Part shown: in pieces, positions 1 to 10,808 of the stretch
Numbering within the stretch: position 1 is the stretch's first letter
Layout of the letters: the number at the start of each line of letters is the position of its first letter
Source of the DNA: Cannabis sativa
Taxonomy: Eukaryota; Streptophyta; Magnoliopsida; Rosales; Cannabaceae
Reading direction: 5' to 3'
Assembly: GCF_029168945.1 (NCBI RefSeq)
Contig: NC_083610.1
Location: 52,097,429 to 52,161,428, forward strand
Length of the DNA: 64,000 nucleotides
The notes under the pieces: generated by a model
What the model saw: only the letters and a program-made list of their open reading frames with translations
Database searches by the model: none
What the model was told of the DNA's origin: nothing
Made by a program: the position numbers and the translations under genes

Positions 1-415
1 TGTTGGTTGCTCTGCGCAGATCGTTGATCGCTTTGCTTCGGGTATGCCAACGAGGCATCCTGTTCGGGCTGTACTCTCCGAGCAGATACTCAAAGTTGAT
101 TCCACGTGTCACCATCGTGTGATGCCACGTCAGAGTGCAAAAATTAGGATAACATTTGCCCCCCCCCCAAGTCTGTACGGGACTTCCGAAGTTGCGTGTA
201 GACTTCATCCGAGCTGCTTTTGCCTTTGGATAGGGACACGTGTCAGGCGCGTCTGTCTGAGACTCGATGTGAGGCTGACTGGGCATCCCTTCGGTTTTTG
301 GCTAATTAATGCTCTGACAATTAATATTTCGAAATCCAATTTTCTCTCACCACGGTTGACGGTTGCACTTAATTATTTTTGATTTCCCATATTCGCTTTT
401 AGGGGGGAACCGAGG
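1..415 (+). promoter_or_regulatory. Distal upstream region of the layer-0 transposon gene, cut off by element A
   Basis: This segment and the DNA from 61258 on are the two halves of the oldest locus: they are separated by element A, and the 5-base sequence cgagg occurs at both junctions (411-415 and 61253-61257). It is less AT-rich than the surrounding elements. It holds two G-box cores, CACGTG, at 103-108 and 237-242, and a C run near 161-169. With A removed it would lie directly upstream of the TATA box at 61304. The open frame at 44-382 has no recognisable domain and I do not treat it as a gene. Its promoter role is inferred from position and G-boxes. Confidence 0.45.
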
Positions 416-2301
416 TGTTGGAAATATTTTACCAGGATCTAGATTTACTACCATGTATGTTCCATTAACATCCTAATATGAATTCTAAAACAATGAACTA
501 AACACATATAAAATTTAGGAAACCTTACATTGGGTGCAGCGGAATCTAATGACTCCTTCCGTTCAGATCTCTAGCCCTTGATTCCTTTCTGTAGCAGAAC
601 ATAATCAAGATCTGAACCTGGATCTCTTTCTCTCCTTCTTTTGATGTTGATTCTCCTTCTTGATTGGATTCTACACAATCTTCCACACTATGATTGAGAT
701 ACCACTTGATGTGTGTGGGCACTACTCTATCACTCAAGGTATTTCGAAATTGAAGAGAAGAAAGAAGAAGAGAGAGGGGCGGCTTTCAATAGAATAGGAG
801 GCTAGGTTTTTCTCTGAAAGAAACAATATGCAAGTCATAGTTTCCTGAAGCCACCACTTTCTATTTATAGAATTCCATCTAGGTTTAGGGTTAGAATTGT
901 ATGGCATTAAAATAATGAAAAATATAAATGGTAAAATTTAATCATAGTGGCCGGCCATATAAGGATAATGGGCCTCACTTTGTAATTTTGCCATTTTGCC
1001 ATTTTTTTAATCCCATTTTCTCAAAAATGCCAATTTTCCAATTTAACCATTTAAATGCCAATTCTAATTATTTAATAACTTAAAAATAATTATTAAATAA
1101 TATTGTCATTTAATATATTTATTAACTTAGACATATAAAGTCTCTTAATTATCAAATAAAACCTAGAATCTCTTTTATTTACAATTTTATCCTTGCTTAG
1201 TGAAAGTTCATAAACTAGACATAGTCTGACTTTAGAATTGTAATTGATTAATTAAAATCAATTAACTGAGTCTTACAAGCAGTATGGTCTCTACTTGTAT
1301 GGGGACCGTGGGCCTATATAACCGAGCTTCCAATAAGTCGAACCGAATTTACCAAGTAAATTCCCTAACTTATTAATTCCTTATTGAATCCACACTTAGA
1401 ACTTGGAATTGCACTCTCAGTCATATCGAACGCTCTATATGTTCCACGATATAGATACACTATTAGTTATCCATTGTTATAATCCTAATTTGATCAATGA
1501 GCCTCTAATAGATGATCTACATTGAATAGGAACTAAATTACCGTTACACCTTCAATGTATTTTATCCTTAAAACACTTAGCTCTGTATAAATGATATTTC
1601 ACCGAAGTGAAATGAGATCTCAACCATTTATCTCTGTTTAGCCAAGCTCGAAGGATATCATCGTTTCACTTCTAAATTCCTATAGAAGTTATAGACTCCA
1701 TATTTATGTTAGCGCTCCCACTCCATTATACTATCATGTTCCCAAAATGTAGGTATCACCTTGACCCAAAAGTAGGCTTAACTAACAAATCAAAGAACAT
1801 GTATAATACTCTTGAGATCGAACCTAACCATAACAGGATTAAGATCATTTGATCTAGGATCAACAGGTGATATTGAATTGAATAGATATTATGGTAAATT
1901 TTAATATATCTAATCAAAGTTCAATATCGGTCCCTTCCGATGTATACTCCATACATCCGATACTGGTAAACTTTGCCAATGCCCTGGAAAGGACATAACA
2001 CTTATCCAAGGTGTAAGAATACCTATCGCTGATTATCATGTCAGTCTAAATCTAGTGAACTGACAAATCAGGGAATAAACTTTCGAACATATAATTAAGA
2101 TTATATTCCACTGTGCTGACAACACTATAATCATTAACAAATTCATATGTTATGGACTTAAATAGAATTCATACATTATATATATATAATCATGAAATAA
2201 ATCATGTGAACCATGCAACATAAAATGTTATTTCTGATCTTTATTAATAAGTAAATCTGATTATATTGAAATGAGTTTTATTTAGGGCACAAAACCCAAC
2301 A
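416..2301 (-). repeat. Element A, 3' LTR (left copy), 1886 bp
   Basis: It starts tgttgg on the plus strand and ends cccaaca, so TG...CA on either strand. On the minus strand a TATA box (CTATAAATAG) lies at 861-870, placing the transcription start near 835 and R-U5 below that. A minus-strand purine tract abuts it at 2302-2311 (plus strand aactcccact). The short minus-strand open frame at 546-737 recurs in the partner LTR but loses its start codon in L2, so it is leader RNA rather than a gene. Confidence 0.93.
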
Positions 2302-2859
2302 AACTCCCACTTGCACTAATATAAAACAAAATGTGCATTTCAAATAATCTCAACACCTTGATATACAAATCAAGTGTAGTAGTAGTATACTCCTCGTAAT
2401 AGGATCTGATAGGTTGAATTAACCACAACCTTTTCTCCACCATTACTCTTCCTTAATCACAAAATCCTTGATATTGTGAAATTTCTCTCTATATGTCTAC
2501 TCTCTTGGGATACTGGATTCTATAGTTTTGGCAACTACTTTTTAGTTTATCAGGAAATAACACTAGTAGTTAAGATAAGTTGGAACGGTGCCACAAATGT
2601 ATAGAACTTTCCTTAGACTGAATAAGTACCTTTCGTGCAACTTTAACATTCAGTCTCTCTCTGGTAGACTAAGAGACTTCAGATAGGTTTTTACACTACT
2701 CCAAAATCACTACTCCACCCCAGAGTAATCACCATCTTATCAGCAAACTTTCTAGCACAAAGGCAAGTCTCGAAATCTGATGTGGTGTAGTCTAAGAGTT
2801 TCAAACACACCCTTATCGACTAACATATAGTTCCTCTTCTTAATCTTAAGATTTACTTG

Positions 2860-3000
2860 ATTGTCTTCCAATGTTCCTCTCCTGGATTAATCTGATACTT
2901 ACTCATTACTCCCACTCAACAGCAGGTGTCTGGTCTAAGGCATACTAAATCATATCTAAGACCTCTCATTGTTGATTTAAGAAATTCTTTCATGGCTTTA
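2860..3000 (-). pseudogene. Copia RT/RNase H ghost in element A
   Basis: Minus-strand translation gives the same word seen clearly in element B, a YQxNPGxEHWK-type motif. In Ty1/copia polyproteins this lies between the RT and RNase H domains. Stops and shifts surround it. It is recognisable only as a fossil and is shared with B, L2 and L3. Confidence 0.6.
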
Positions 3001-3879
3001 TCTTTTTTGGAATAGTTGAGACTTTTCCTTAGATAAATAAAATCTATGTCTACAAGTTGAGAAGCTTCTATAGATTTCCATTAGAAAAGAAAATGCTTCT
3101 GCATCTTACTAAAGTAAGTTACTTGCATTAGAGTAAGTAATTACCAGGTATACCACAAGCCATAGGTTTAGATAAACTCAAACCTATAATACTAGGAACA
3201 GGAAGTTTTGTTAAGTCCATTGAATAGACTTATAAACTAAAATTTCCTTTCATGTCCTTGTAATAGAAAACTTTAGGTTACTCCATGTGAATGGATTAAA
3301 CCATAGTTCTCTTGGCTTTTCTTCTTAGTTTCTTATTTTTGACAATCCATTACTTGTTTAAACTCACAATGGATTTTAATCACTAGTGTCGTCCAAGTCA
3401 TAAGAAGGTGAGTTCCTAGAAACTCTCCCACTACGACAAGGTACCGTGAACTATGTCTAAGAAAACTAAATGCTATTGACCTCTTTGGTTGTGTTAAGAC
3501 AACAGAGGCAGTAGGATCATCATATGTAGAATAAGATGATAGAACACTTTTGGAATCAAGAAAAAATATCTCCTTTATTTGCTACTTTATTTTTAGACTT
3601 AGTCATTTTCTTAGAAAATTAGTATTTGTTTAAACAAACACTTTCTTATCTATTGACTATGGGATGTTCCACCCCTAATCACTTAGAATAGCTAACAAAC
3701 ATGAAAACCATGGTTAACAGTTCTAGCTTTTCTTAAGATTTCGATTAGGTCATCCATGAATCTAGTAATAGTGTACACTAAGTACCCAACCATTGCATCA
3801 TTCTGAAATTGTATTACCATAGAAGGATTTAGGCAACGACTAGTAACTAATCATCAATATGCAAATTGAATTTCTGGGG

Positions 3880-4230
3880 AGGTAAGTTTGGATATAATTC
3901 AAAAAAAAAAAAATCAACTTAATGATCTTTGAACTGCATATCTACTAACTATTTCTCCACCCCTATCAGTTCGCAAGATCTTAAACCACTTACCTTAATG
4001 GTTTTCACCATTGCTAGAAATTCATGAAAATTTTCAAACATTTCAAATTTCTTTTGCATAAGGTAAAATCTAGAGTTAGCGTATTAAGAATACAACGAAA
4101 AATTCATATCCACCCCTGAATGTACATCCATCTGCGAATGAAATGAACTTACTTTCAGTGGATATAGGCATATTAACTCTTTGTAGAGATTGATCTTGTC
4201 AAAACCACTATGAACAAGATACAAATGCCA
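3880..4230 (-). pseudogene. Copia integrase ghost in element A
   Basis: On the minus strand the segment reads as fragments of a copia integrase core, including the stretch LMQKKFEMFENFHEF. The RTDRGGE-like part that is clear in B is frame-shifted here. Compared with B, A has extra bases in the A run near 3901-3913 and small indels. It is non-functional; identification rests on alignment with B. Confidence 0.55.
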
Positions 4231-4690
4231 TAGATTTAAAAAAATGTGGTTGTAGTCTTTTGAGGATTTAGGTTTAGTTACATTAAAGAGTTCTTAGAAT
4301 AGTGCAAGTGGATCCTGGTCACAGAATACTAAACTCATATTTCTTACTAACATACAGTTTGAATCCATTGATAGAAAATGGTTATTAAATACTTGTGAAA
4401 GTGTAACTGTATAATTGGTAATTCTTTCTTGGACCACCACTACTAATTTAATTCTAAGTCTGATTTGCCCATACAAGTAGAAGATTTTTAAGATTGAGGA
4501 TTTATATCATTTTGGGATAGAATTTCGGGAATATAATCATATGCGTCATTTAATTTCTTAAGAGAAAATATAGAATGACATAAAATGATTTATAGACAAT
4601 TCATCCAATGATATGTTATTGAGCTAATTCGAAATGAATAAGCTAAGAGGAATTAGGATAATTTCGTTTTAAATAAGAATCCAACAATGC

Positions 4691-5210
4691 ACCGATTAGC
4701 GAGAGTCAAAGTAATCTTATTTATACAATCTTCTTCTTTCATATTGTAAATACTAGTCAAAGGTGTCATCAATTGATGAACAGCTAGATGTAGCATTTAC
4801 AATATTTATCTTTCGAGATCAAACACTATTATGTTTGTCTAATGGTTGAAAATCCATTAGGAATTTATCCCATTAGAACAACAAACCAAGTTAGACCAAC
4901 AATGAAGATTCGAAATTAAACTACAATTTAATAACAGAAAATAACATGGTTCAATATAAATTCATACACAATTCAGAAATTATTAAGCACATAGCAAGTA
5001 GGAATGACAAGTGAAAATACTAAAACATACAATCCCAAATAATTTCCAAGGTCTTCAACAAACTGATATCAGTGTCCCGTTTAGGCGAGAGTCAAAGCTT
5101 CCATCCATTGAATAGAGTTGTCAGCTCATCTAAAATGATAAACATTCTAGCAACCTTTTATTCGATCAAGATTGGAATTCAGCGTTGTCCCGTTTAGGCG
5201 AGAGTCAAGG
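4691..5210 (-). repeat. Three copies of a gagagtcaa motif in element A
   Basis: The 22-bp plus-strand motif gtcccgtttaggcgagagtc(aa) occurs at 5074-5095 and again at 5187-5208. A shorter relative (ccgattagcgagagtcaaa) lies at 4692-4710. The pair spacing of about 113 bp is kept in B, L2 and L3. Function is unknown; possibilities are RNA structure or a regulatory repeat. Confidence 0.6.
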
Positions 5211-7109
5211 CAATTCTATCTTATGAGCTTCCACCATCGTTTCATACTCTTGTAAGTCTTATTTAGTCGCCACCATTAGGGTGATCAATACTATATAAAA
5301 AACTTACAAGAATACTTATCTTTCGAGATTAAACGGCGCTAACTTGCTAATGAACGTTCCTCCATTAGGGAGGATTACTCACTAAAATAATAGCTATGTA
5401 AAACCAACAATGGAGATCGAATATCCTATTATTCTAATATTTATTTTAATCAATTTATTTTAAATATATATTTATTTAATTAAAATTTCCAATTTAGAAT
5501 GAAAAATTCTAAATATAAATTTTAATATAATATTTATAAATTATACTTAGATGGATATGAAAATAACATGAATTATTTCCATCTTAGTAATAATTTCCAA
5601 TAAATATTTAGAAAAATATTCAATTTAAGTTGTTTCAAAATTAATTTAAATTAAATTACAACTCAAATTTTAATTTTTCATAAATATATATTGCATTTCG
5701 AAAAATTGAAGTATATATAAGAATACAATTTTCGAAAAATGCTTGATAAAATAAAATAAATCCTGCAAAAAATTATTCTAATTTTATGTTGGCCCAAAAT
5801 TAATTAATAAAATTAATTTACAACAAAATATAATTTTCCTATTTAATAAAATATTAAAGAAAATTTTAAATATTTAAGTATCATGATTAAGAATCAACTT
5901 AAATATCAATTTTCTATTTAATTAAATATCACTAGAAAAAAAAAACTTCAAGCAAAACAGATAATATCTATCTAGACTTTCATTGACTAATTAATTAATT
6001 TTCTAATTATAATATATTTCAATTCATTTATTTTAATTAATCATTAAATGAAAAAATCATTGATTTAAGTTGGTCCAAAATTAAAATAAATAATTTTCAA
6101 CTTTAATCTATTTTTCATATAAAATTCGAAATTTCTGCATTTAAGAAATGCAATTTCGAAATTGTGGGAAAAAGATTAATAAAATAAAATAAAATATATT
6201 TTGAAAATTATTCAAATTTAAGTTATTCGGAAATGAGATTTCAAACTTAACATAATTTTCTATTTAATTAAGTAACATGAAAATAATAATATATAAGTAT
6301 CATGATGAAAATAAACTTAGATATTTAAATTTTCAATTTAATTAAATGTATTAAATTCAAGAAATAAATAATTAAATACATAAAAGGCTTAATTATTAAT
6401 TTCTAGTTTAATACTAGGAAAAATATTCTTAATTTGAATTGTACCAAAATTAATTATTAAACAATTAATTTCACAATCAATGATATTTTCCTATTTTAAT
6501 ATTAGAAATAATAACTAGTATAAAAATAACTATCTAGAAAATATCTCAATTTAATTAAGTATCTTTTCAAAATTTGGGAAATATCTAATTTAAGTTGTTA
6601 TAGATAGAATCTAAAATAACCAACTTAAAAAAATTTCCAAATAAAATTTAATTAAATATCAAAATTAAGTGGTAACTACCTAATTTAAGAATATTCCATT
6701 TTAAGTTTGACAACTTAAAAAATATCTCTAGAATCTTCAATAACCAACTCCTAGAATTCCTCAGCTTAATTTTAAATTCAAAAGATATGAAAATTTAAGT
6801 TGATAAGAAAAAATTAGTTAGTAATAACTAATTTATAACTTAAATAGGAATATTTAATGAAATAATTAAAATAAGCTTCAGAAAGAATCTAGTTAGTTAA
6901 AATTCTTTATTTAATTAAATACAAGAAAAATACAAATAGTTTATCTAGAATTAATCTCTTAAACTAAGAGTGTTTTTCTTAAAATTAACTTTAAAATATT
7001 AAAATGAAAATAAATTTCATATATTTTAAAAGTTAATTATGTTGCTAATCAATTTTATTAGGTTAAACTAATTTAATTAACCTAGCACAGTTATCCAAAT
7101 AAGGCAAAT

Positions 7110-7202
7110 GGGCCTTCACAATTGGGGTAGTTCATGTGAGGGGGAGCTGAGTTCAGTATGTCGTACCCACTTCTATTGGCCCCCAACTCTCATACAAGGC
7201 CC
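7110..7202 (-). repeat. Conserved foldback island in the element A leader
   Basis: The segment begins gggcctt and ends aaggccc, with a second nested pair of arms (atgtgag / ctcatac, imperfect) and an inner gtatgtcgtac. It is a short island of normal base composition between AT-rich spacers and is present at the same place in B, L2 and L3. It could form a stem in the element RNA; this is inference. Confidence 0.55.
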
Positions 7203-7403
7203 AAAAGAGACGAATTTAACCTTAAAATGAACAACTGTTATTAATTGAATAGGCCTAAAAACAAAATGGGCCTAAATAAAATCTATCATGGTGTGACATT
7301 TTATTTAGCAACAACCTATATGCATCTAAACATAAAGTAAACATATAGGCTCACACATGCACACAGATTTGGATGGATCCTATCATGTTACTAGGTCATA
7401 CAC

Positions 7404-8532
7404 TGTAAAGTCCTTTTTTTTGGCAAGTTAGTTGACAAAATATTTTATTCTTTTATGGTAAGATTCTTGTGCATTCATAACCGATTTCTTACCTTGTTTA
7501 TTCGGTTTGTAGTTGCTCTTTTCTTTCTTAGGAAAGTTGCACTTTCAGCTGGACTTTCCTTTGTTTGGAAACTTCTTGTAAGAGAAGCAATTCTCTTATG
7601 GAAAGTTGTCTTTTTTAAGGAAACTTTGATTATTGCCTTTTCCTTATTGATTTCGATTGTATCTTGATACAATTAGAATATCTAATCTGTTTTTGGCAGG
7701 GATCAAGCATTAATAGAGGATCGGACCAGATTATAGCAAGTTTCCTGTTTCTGGTCCGATCTGCTGCGTCAACATCCGAATCTGATGTTGCAGATCGTGT
7801 TTTCTTAGGAAAGTTTTTGTACAGCTGCAGATTCGATCTTGTGACTGTCTCTAAGGTTTCTATGTTCTATAAATAGAGCCTAGAGAGCAGCCATTCGAAT
7901 TATCTCTTCTATTATTCATTTTTTGCATTTATCTTTTGAGAGAAGAGAGTTTTCTTTGTTTTGTGAGAGCCTAGTTGTTCATCTAGGTTCTAGTTGTTTA
8001 TGTCTGTTCCTACTCTGTACTAGAGGTTGTGAAGAACTACTTGATTGAACAAGAGATTGGTCTTCGGGAGAAGACTTGATAAAGCCTTACTTCGGGAGGA
8101 AGTAAGCACTTGGTCTTCGGGAGAAGACTTGTTGAAGCCTTACTTTGGGAGGAAGTAAGCACTCACACTTCAAAGACGAAGGGAGTTCGGGCTTGAAGGT
8201 GTTTCAAGAAGTCAGATTCATAAAGTGGATTACAAAGGATTGCGGCAATACTTTAGAGGGAGTCTAAACTTGTTTAAGTCAATTGTCTTTGTAATTTTGA
8301 TACTTTATTAATTGATTTCATTCTCTGGGCATGGCCCCGTGGACTAGTAGTGTTCGGGAGAACATTGATACCATGTATAAATCTCTTGTGTCAAGTTATT
8401 TATTTTTCCACAAATATTTTATATTCTGCCTGTTCTATTTTATCACTACAAATCGAGTTTCTGCTTCTGCAGACGCATATAGTTTTATATTTTCTTATAT
8501 ATAATTGACATTTGTAAAAACACAGTTTTTCA
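7404..8532 (+). repeat. Copia 5' LTR, 1129 bp
   Basis: It begins TGTAAAGTCC and ends GTTTTTCA. A TATA box CTATAAATAG is at 7867-7876, so U3 is about 0.49 kb and transcription should start near 7900. Downstream, an imperfect tandem pair of about 53 bp (8058-8110 and 8111-8163, units starting near ggtcttcggg) lies in the leader part. Small open frames inside are not genes. Confidence 0.93.
8058..8163 (+). repeat. Tandem pair in the copia 5' LTR leader
   Basis: Two imperfect units of about 53 bp, each with ggtcttcggg and aagccttact. The pair recurs in the 3' LTR near 47692-47797. Confidence 0.75.
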
Positions 8533-8534
8533 AT

Positions 8535-8546
8535 TGGTATCAGAGC
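8535..8546 (+). other. Copia primer binding site, initiator Met-tRNA type
   Basis: TGGTATCAGAGC begins 2 bases after the 5' LTR end. It is complementary to the 3' end of plant initiator methionine tRNA, the usual primer for plant copia and gypsy elements. A 46-base leader separates it from the gag start at 8593. Confidence 0.9.
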
Positions 8547-8592
8547 GGGACACTAAACTCTTAGTGTGGTCCTATAACGTTTTTGTGTTAAA

Positions 8593-10341
8593 ATGTCATT
8601 TTTTGCAGAAGGAAGTTCTATTTCTAGACCACCGTTGCTTAATGATTCTAACTATCCTTATTGGAAAGTTAGAATGAGGGCCTTCATCAAATCTCAAGAT
8701 GAGAAAGCTTGGAGGATGGTTCTATCAGTTTGGTCTCTTCCAGTTGAGACAGATTCTTCAGGTAATACTACTATAAAATCTGAACTGGAATGGTCTATTG
8801 AAGATGATAAACTTTCTGCCTACAGTAGCAAAGCTTTGCATGCTATATTTAATGGTGTAGGTGAAGGTTATATTAAACTTATATCATCTTGTGTTTCTGC
8901 CAAGGAAGCTTGGGAGATTCTTCAAGCTTAGTTAAAAGGAACTTCTGATGTTAAGCGCTCTAGATTTATTATGCTTCAAACTAAATTTGATGAGCTTAGG
9001 ATGTCAGATAATGAAACTTTAACTGAATTCTATGAAAAATTATCTGATATTGCTAATGAATATTTTTCTCTTGGTGAAAAACTTGATGATTCTGTTCTTG
9101 TGAGAAAAATTGTTAGAGTTCTTCCAGAGAGGTTCGATACTAAGCTTTTGGCAATGGAGGAGGCTAAAGATTTTAGCACAATGAAGGTAAAAGAATTAAT
9201 GGGTTCCTTGCGTACTTTTGAACTGAATCAACAAATTAAACAAAAGGACAAACCCAAATCCATTGCTGATAAAGGTAAATGTATCGCTTTGAAAGTAGCT
9301 GTTAATGAAAATTCTGATAGTGAATGTGATGATGAGATTGCTTTATTAAGAAAGAATTTTCAGAAATATATGAAAAAGATGGGAAATAAAAAGAATATCT
9401 CGAAATTGTCAAAGGGTAATACTCTTATTAAACCATCTGTTTCTAACAAAAAGGGAATTCAGTACAGGGAATGTGAAGGTTTTGGGCATATTCAATCTGA
9501 GTGTGCAAACACTTTGAAAAAGAATAAGAAAAGTTTCAATGTCACTTGGAGTGATGATGAAACCGAGAGTTATGAAGATAATTCTGAGAATGTTGCCCTA
9601 ACTGCTTTTATGACTAATGTGCTGTGTGATTCACAGGTGAAAGCTAGATTGGTATGTTTGAATAATACCACTAAACAAGAGGAATCAGATTCAGATGAGT
9701 CTGAGATCTGTGAAGAGTCTCTTGCTGAATCATACAAAGTCATGTATGAAAAATGGATTCAGGTAACTTCTAAAAATAGAGAGTTAAATAAATTGAATAA
9801 AAAATTGTCTCATCAAATTGAAATGTGTGATCTAAAAATAAAAGAGTATGAGACACATTTTTGTGTTAAAGATGAAAAAATCACTCTCTTAAAGAAGGAA
9901 CTTGAAAATTTTAAGAAAAATGTTCAATTGCTTAACCCTGGATCTTCTATTTTTGAAAAAGCTCAGAATGCAGGTCGAAGAGGTTTTGCTGGCATTGGAT
10001 CAAATGCGATGGAAAGTTCTGGAATCACGAAGTTTGTAAAATATAGTGTTCCAACGAATCTTCCTGAGGCTACAAATGTGAAGTCTGCTGCAACAGTTTC
10101 ACAGCCTGTTGCAGCAGAAGTTGTTTCTGATGTCGCAAAATCTCCAAGATTTACGAAAAGAGTAAGATCTCAGGTAAAAAGATTTGTTCCCACCTGTCAC
10201 TTTTGTTGTAGAAAAGGACATATCAGACCTAACTGTTTCACGTTAAAAAATTTGTTTAAAACAAATTATTTTGGTAATTTGGGAAAATCTCAAAAGAAAC
10301 ATAAAGGTTTGAAACAAATATGGGTTAAAAAAATCGTCTAG
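8593..10341 (+). pseudogene. gag: Copia gag with an in-frame amber stop
   Basis: Gag makes the virus-like particle and binds the element RNA. The start is ATG 8593, and the N-terminal part (PYWKVRMRAF onward) looks like the copia UBN2/DUF4219-type gag. A TAG at 8929-8931 breaks the frame; the same frame continues at 8932 and runs to 10341. Of two zinc knuckles, the first (near 9460-9500) has its first cysteine replaced by tyrosine (YREC...H...C), and the second (CHFCCRKGHIRPNC, near 10196-10237) is a complete CX2CX4HX4C. A long Lys/Glu-rich, coiled-coil-like stretch lies between them. The frame ends at 10341 because of a 1-base shift in the A run 10327-10333, after which protease continues in another frame. 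Confidence 0.88.
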
Positions 10342-10808
10342 CTGGTTTTTCTAATAAAAGTGCTACATCTCAAATGTGGTATTTCGATAGTGGTTGTTCT
10401 AGACATATGAAGGGTGACAAGGACTTTTTGACTAACATTCGACCTATGCAATGTGGAGAAGTCACTTTTGGTAATGGCTTAGCTGGAAAAGTCGTTGGTA
10501 TGGGAACTCTAAATTTTGAAGGGTTACCTAGACTGAAAAATGTGATGTTAGTTGAAGGACTAAGGGCTAATTTACTTAGCATTAGTCAAATTTGTGACCA
10601 AGGGTATACTGTCTCATTTGACAGAGATCATTGTTATGTACTTAATGATGATAATGAATGTATCTTGCAAGAATTTCGATCCAATGATAACTGTTATACC
10701 CTAACTCCTGTGTTTACTTGTCATTCAGCTATCAATAACACCACGGATTTGTGGCATGCCAAGCTTGGGCATATTAATTATAAAAACCTGAAAAATTGTC
10801 AAATGTAG
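10342..10808 (+). pseudogene. Copia aspartic protease and integrase zinc-finger start, frame-shifted fragment
   Basis: In this frame the sequence reads WYFDSGCSRHM, the copia protease active site with catalytic Asp in DSG (from about 10376). It then continues through the GAG_pre-integrase region to LWHAKLGHINY, the H-x4-H half of the integrase zinc finger. It is open from 10374 to 10808 but sits out of phase with gag upstream and with integrase downstream. The downstream break is at the short A run 10791-10795, and both breaks look like losses of one A. They may be real decay or homopolymer sequencing errors. Confidence 0.85.

Larger units (their letters stand above)
2302..7403 (-). mobile_element. 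Element A internal region, PPT-proximal part with copia pol ghosts and an AT-rich spacer
   Basis: From the purine tract upward, 2302-4460 aligns with the same part of B, L2 and L3 and contains broken remnants of copia RT/RNase H and integrase on the minus strand. From about 4500 to 5430 lies a conserved non-coding block with repeated gagagtcaa-type motifs. 5430-7080 is a very AT-rich spacer with many TTAATTAAAT words and no usable frames. The conserved foldback island is at 7110-7202. The region is cut at 7403 by the copia and resumes at 48186 (the duplicated tacac is at 7399-7403 and 48186-48190). Confidence 0.85.

Noticed and set aside
44..382. 112-codon frame in the upstream segment
   Set aside because: No recognisable domain, mixed composition, and it lies in the promoter half of the layer-0 gene.
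546..737. Minus-strand 63-codon frame repeated at 59479-59691
   Set aside because: It is in the R-U5 part of the element A LTR; the start codon is lost in L2 and the frame is not preserved in the family.
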